Shown here piece after piece: positions 5,115 through 7,798 of a stretch of DNA of 7,798 nucleotides. Source of the stretch: Bacteriovorax stolpii (GTDB taxonomy: Bacteria; Bdellovibrionota; Bacteriovoracia; Bacteriovoracales; Bacteriovoracaceae); assembly GCA_945890905.1 (NCBI GenBank), contig CAMDDI010000163.1:1-7798 (forward strand), written 5' to 3'. The position numbers and the translations under genes were made by a program. A model generated the notes under the pieces. The model worked only from the letters and a program-made list of their open reading frames with translations. It was not told the DNA's origin and made no database searches. Each line of letters starts with the position of its first letter. Within the stretch, counting starts at the first letter, position 1.

Positions 5115-6504
5115 GAACCACCTCCTTACTTGAAACAATTTGACCAGAGAGAGTATCTTTTGCGATGAGTGAAATCTTGCGAGTCCCATTAATTAAAATC
5201 TTGGGATCAAACTTAAAAAAGAGGATGATCTTTTTGTCTGCCTTCTTGACTAAGGTCGGATGAATGGGAGTGATCACACTTATGCTTTTTTGCAAGTCAG
5301 GATCAGCCACTTCAAAAACTAATGCATACTCACGTCCACCTTGGTGGGATAATTTAAGTGTGAAGTGATTTGTCAGTTGTCTTCCCTCTTGGGTTATTTG
5401 AAAGGGAATTGAACTTCGCAGAAAAACAAGTTGCAACCTTGAGCTGGCCTTCAAGAAAAAACCTGCTCCTATGACTAGAGAGACAAAAATTAGCAAGTAA
5501 AGAGCTGGACGCAACGACAGCAATTTTCTTTTAAGACCATTGATTTGATTCTCGGAGGTATATCTGATGAGGCCAGTTGGTTTGTGAAGTTTAGTCATGA
5601 TGTCGTCACAGGCATCGATGCATGCTGTGCAAGCTATGCATTCAAGCTGAGTTCCCCGGCGGATGTCGATGCCAGTGGGGCAAACCTTCACACAGTGATA
5701 GCAATTAATGCAATCACCTTCGAGCTCTTTAGGCACATCCAGAGTTCCTCTGCGAAACTCTCCGCGACGAGAATCATAGGCCACTACTAGCGAGTTTTCA
5801 TCCATCATGACCGACTGAATTCTTCCATAGGGACAGGCAATGATGCAGAACTGCTCTCGAAACCAACCAAAATCAAGCAATATGACCGCACTTGCGATCA
5901 TGGTAGTGGTAAAAATCCCTAAGTTCTCTAGGGGAGAATGGAGAGAAATCAAAAAGAGTTCTCGGGGTCCTATGAAATACCCAATGAAGGTATGAGCAAT
6001 GTGTAAAGAGATGATGGTAAAAATGATCCATTTCAAGATTTTTTTTGAAACCTTTTGAAAGCTCATTCCTGCCAAATCAAGTTCTCTTCGTTTGCGAGAT
6101 TTTCCTTCGATGAGGGATTCGACTTTCGAAAAAATAGTTTGAATAAAAACTGTTTGCGGACACGCCCAACCACACCACACTCTTCCCAGAGTGCTTGTTG
6201 TGAAAGCGATGAAGAATAATCCGGCGGCAAGCACTAGGAAAAAGAAGATGGGCTCAACCCCATAGAGAGTCGAACCGAAGAAAGTGAACTCCCGCTTTAA
6301 AATATCAATCATGAGTAAGGGTTTTTGATTGATGTAAATCCAGGGCAAGACTAAGTAGGCAAAAAGAAGCGCCCAAGAAAAAATAGTTCTGCGATTTTTC
6401 CATTTACCTTGGACATCTTCAGGATAAAGATAGACTCGATGACCATGTTCATCTGTGGTAGCGAGTCTCTCTGGATCAAGTTCATAAACATTTTTAGTCT
6501 TCAA
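5095..6504 (-). CDS. ccoG: CcoG/FixG/RdxA, polyferredoxin membrane protein for cbb3 oxidase biogenesis
   Basis: At 469 aa this is the usual CcoG length. Membrane segments lie at about 41-59, 85-105, 157-178, 197-212 and 331-350. The CGWACPQTVF motif (111-120) and IIACPYGRIQ (221-230) are characteristic. Two [4Fe-4S] clusters follow: C265-C268-C271-C275 and C289-C292-C295-C299. After the last helix, residues about 360-469 form the periplasmic Ig-like FixG C-terminal domain. CcoG is implicated in reducing copper for insertion into the CcoN CuB site. The start is TTG at 6504 with a modest AAGG upstream. No other start fits, since the conserved N-terminus (NVYELDPERL) begins at once. It overlaps the ccoP stop by 11 nt, so the genes are translationally coupled. 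Confidence 0.96.
   Translation of the reverse strand: MKTKNVYELDPERLATTDEHGHRVYLYPEDVQGKWKNRRTIFSWALLFAYLVLPWIYINQKPLLMIDILKREFTFFGSTLYGVEPIFFFLVLAAGLFFIAFTTSTLGRVWCGWACPQTVFIQTIFSKVESLIEGKSRKRRELDLAGMSFQKVSKKILKWIIFTIISLHIAHTFIGYFIGPRELFLISLHSPLENLGIFTTTMIASAVILLDFGWFREQFCIIACPYGRIQSVMMDENSLVVAYDSRRGEFRRGTLDVPKELEGDCINCYHCVKVCPTGIDIRRGTQLECIACTACIDACDDIMTKLHKPTGLIRYTSENQINGLKRKLLSLRPALYLLIFVSLVIGAGFFLKASSRLQLVFLRSSIPFQITQEGRQLTNHFTLKLSHQGGREYALVFEVADPDLQKSISVITPIHPTLVKKADKKIILFFKFDPKILINGTRKISLIAKDTLSGQIVSSKEVVLVGPTH
5121..5127 (-). promoter_or_regulatory. Strong Shine-Dalgarno inside ccoG that sets a TTG start for the downstream gene
   Basis: The minus strand reads AAGGAGG here, then TGGTTC, TTG, TTG. 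Spacing is 6 nt to the first TTG (5114) and 9 nt to the second (5111). It is the best ribosome site in the window and lies within the last codons of ccoG. It shifts the start of the membrane protein 25 codons downstream of the first in-frame ATG. Confidence 0.8.
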
Positions 6505-7081
6505 TAAATTCGCCTTGGGGAGCTTTCCCTTTTTGAAATGAATTTTTCAGACTTGAAACGTAAGCCACTGCGAAATAGATTTCTTCTGGAGTGAGAACTT
6601 CACCCCAAGGTGGCATGCCGTTTTCTTCACTTCCGTTAAACGCAACATTATAGATAGTCTCCGGGGTACTCTTGGCCAAAACCCAATGTTTGTCAGTGAG
6701 GTTAGGACCAATGTCCCCTTTGGCATTTTCAGAGTGGCACGGAAGGCAATTGTTGGTGTAAACTTCTTCACCTTTTTTTATTCCATCAGTGTTATTGATA
6801 AGTTTATATCGCTCAATCTTAAAAGTTTTATTGGCCAGGTTGGCTTCATTTTGGGCCTTCATCACTACAGCATATTCTTTAAAGAATTCGTCTCGCAAAG
6901 TCGGTCCGCCCATAAACTGGTAATAGAAAAAGTAAACGCCCGAAATAAAGATGAGCCCATAGAATAGAAAACTCCACCAAGACGGTAAAGGATGATTCAG
7001 CTCCTGGATACCATCGTAATTATGGTCAAGGAGCAAATGCTCCTCATCTTTTTCTACATGCAACTCAGATTCTTTTTTCAT
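6494..7081 (-). CDS. ccoP: CcoP/FixP, cbb3 oxidase cytochrome c subunit III, short mono-haem form
   Basis: The N-terminal FixP_N part has the HNYDGIQELNHPLPSWW motif (20-36) and a single membrane anchor (about 36-57). A periplasmic cytochrome c domain follows, with haem motif CLPCH (C112, C115, H116) and probable axial Met M156 in GMPPWG. Classical CcoP is about 300 aa with two CXXCH motifs. This 195-aa protein has only one, and no second haem domain. It ends naturally (FIED, then TAA) and its downstream overlap with ccoG is intact, so it is not a truncated gene. AGGTGAG precedes the ATG at good spacing. The role is to pass electrons from soluble cytochrome c or the bc1 complex to CcoO/CcoN. 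The start overlaps the ccoQ stop by 4 nt. Confidence 0.93.
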   Translation of the reverse strand: MKKESELHVEKDEEHLLLDHNYDGIQELNHPLPSWWSFLFYGLIFISGVYFFYYQFMGGPTLRDEFFKEYAVVMKAQNEANLANKTFKIERYKLINNTDGIKKGEEVYTNNCLPCHSENAKGDIGPNLTDKHWVLAKSTPETIYNVAFNGSEENGMPPWGEVLTPEEIYFAVAYVSSLKNSFQKGKAPQGEFIED

Positions 7082-7257
7082 TTCTCACCTACTTGTTTCG
7101 GATCCTGCAGTGCGAGTGCAGATGCGTCTTCGTAAAATTTCTTGTTCTCTTTTTTAAATGTCCAATAGGTGTAGATCACAAAACAACTCACAAAAAGTAG
7201 AAGACCCACCACTGGAATCCATGTCATTTCGAAATTTCCTAGCACTGATTGCTTCAT
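7078..7257 (-). CDS. ccoQ: CcoQ/FixQ, small single-helix cbb3 subunit (59 aa)
   Basis: Read directly from the sequence: ATG at 7257, TGA at 7080-7078. The protein opens MKQSVLGNFEMTWIPVVG, with one membrane helix (about 13-32) ending in YTYW. A charged cytosolic tail follows (FKKENKKFYEDA, then ALQDPKQVGEK). Size, topology and the W/Y-rich helix exit are typical of CcoQ, which stabilises the cbb3 complex. A GGAGG ribosome site sits just upstream, inside the end of ccoO. The gene overlaps ccoO by 4 nt and ccoP by 4 nt, the tight coupling expected of ccoN-O-Q-P. Confidence 0.92.
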   Translation of the reverse strand: MKQSVLGNFEMTWIPVVGLLLFVSCFVIYTYWTFKKENKKFYEDASALALQDPKQVGEK

Positions 7258-7798
7258 GGGACCTCCGCTTTCGAAAAGTCGACTCCAATCCTTTGCATGT
7301 AAGCAATTAGAGCTGTAATTTCTCGCTCTTCGATGGAAGCATTAACTCCACTCTCCTGCAGACCTTTGCCAATAACGGCTGCTTGGAGTTTTGCGTCTCT
7401 GATTCCGTTTTCAATTTCTTGGGCCGTATAAGGAACACCGAGATTCTGCATAACCTGCATTTTTTTAGTGAGAGTTGAGTAATCAATTTTTTGATCAAAT
7501 AACCAGGTATAACGAGGCATGATTGATCCTGCAGTTACTTCGCGCGGTTCCCAGAAATGTCGGTAGTGCCACATGTCCGGATATTTTCCTCCCACACGTG
7601 CAAGATCAGGCCCTGTGCGCTTAGATCCCCATTGGAACGGATGATCGTAAACAAACTCTGAAGCGTCTGAAGCTTTTCCATAGCGGACAACTTCATGAAC
7701 CATGGGACGCACAGTCTGTGAGTGGCACAAATAGCAGCCTTCACGAATGTAGAGGTCTCGTCCTAAAAGTTCTAATGGTGAATAAGGTTTGATGGCAA
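7254..7798 (-). CDS. ccoO: CcoO/FixO, cbb3 oxidase cytochrome c subunit II (C-terminal 180 residues; may be part of a CcoN-CcoO fusion)
   Basis: The reading frame is open to the right window edge. The fragment begins AIKPYSPLELLGRDLYIREG and continues with the haem site GCYLCHSQ (C21, C24, H25 of the fragment). It then carries the strongly conserved YDHPFQWGSKRTGPDLARVG and SIMPRYTWL, whose Met (about residue 93) is the expected axial ligand. The C-terminus, with LGVPYT, EITALIAYMQRIG and a natural TGA stop, is complete. CcoO is the membrane-anchored mono-haem electron-entry subunit of cbb3 oxidase. The N-terminal part is missing, so I cannot tell whether it is a separate ccoO or a fused ccoNO as in some phyla. 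The stop overlaps the ccoQ start by 4 nt. Confidence 0.95.
   Translation of the reverse strand, partial: AIKPYSPLELLGRDLYIREGCYLCHSQTVRPMVHEVVRYGKASDASEFVYDHPFQWGSKRTGPDLARVGGKYPDMWHYRHFWEPREVTAGSIMPRYTWLFDQKIDYSTLTKKMQVMQNLGVPYTAQEIENGIRDAKLQAAVIGKGLQESGVNASIEEREITALIAYMQRIGVDFSKAEVP

Noticed and set aside
5115..5189. N-terminal extension of the DsbD_2-like protein from ATG 5189
   Set aside because: The extra 25 residues lie inside ccoG and are not membrane- or signal-like. The perfect AAGGAGG at 5127-5121 points to the TTG start.
5545..5790. Plus-strand 81-aa open frame within ccoG
   Set aside because: It is antisense to the ferredoxin region of ccoG, whose cysteine spacing is fully conserved; it is a shadow frame.

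Overview
The window is AT-rich, densely packed bacterial DNA, almost all coding on the minus strand. It carries most of a cbb3 (high-affinity, micro-oxic) cytochrome oxidase operon, a two-component system, and a group of small stress-type genes. Clear Shine-Dalgarno sequences and several TTG starts fit a Gram-negative, proteobacteria-like organism. My weak guess is a Bdellovibrionota/Bacteriovorax-like lineage, or another low-GC delta-type group. Bacteroidota can also have a short cbb3 CcoP, but they rarely show Shine-Dalgarno sites this clear. No rRNA, tRNA, transposase, CRISPR array or integrase is visible.

Layout, read in the minus-strand direction from the right edge. The C-terminal part of ccoO runs in from outside. 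It is followed by ccoQ (59 aa), a short mono-haem ccoP, ccoG, and a DsbD_2/TauE-SafE-type membrane protein, each overlapping the next by 4 to about 20 nt. No ccoH, ccoI or ccoS follows in the window. After a 184-bp gap holding a perfect 7-2-7 palindrome comes a cytosolic PAS histidine kinase. It overlaps by 4 nt a response regulator whose output half is a CRP/FNR-type DNA-binding protein. Next come a universal stress protein (UspA-like) and a two-CBS-domain protein. A plus-strand Pelota/eRF1-like stress protein then converges on the CBS gene, with a probable intrinsic terminator between them. At the left edge, divergent to the Pelota-like gene, a 54-aa two-helix membrane protein overlaps the start of a second universal stress protein, which is cut by the window.

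How the parts may work together (inference). The kinase and the REC-CRP/FNR regulator look like a condensed FixL-FixJ-FixK cascade, in which the phosphorylated receiver is fused directly to the FNR/FixK-type DNA-binding module. It lies beside the oxidase operon that FixK/FNR proteins usually control. The nearby USP, CBS and Pelota-like genes resemble the low-oxygen or dormancy gene sets of other bacteria, such as the DosR and Anr regulons. The palindrome upstream of the kinase resembles an FNR box and could be its autoregulatory operator. This link rests on gene context and motif resemblance only.

Starts were re-assigned where Shine-Dalgarno evidence required it (CBS protein, DsbD_2-like protein). 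Two small genes, ccoQ and the 54-aa membrane protein, were found by direct translation.
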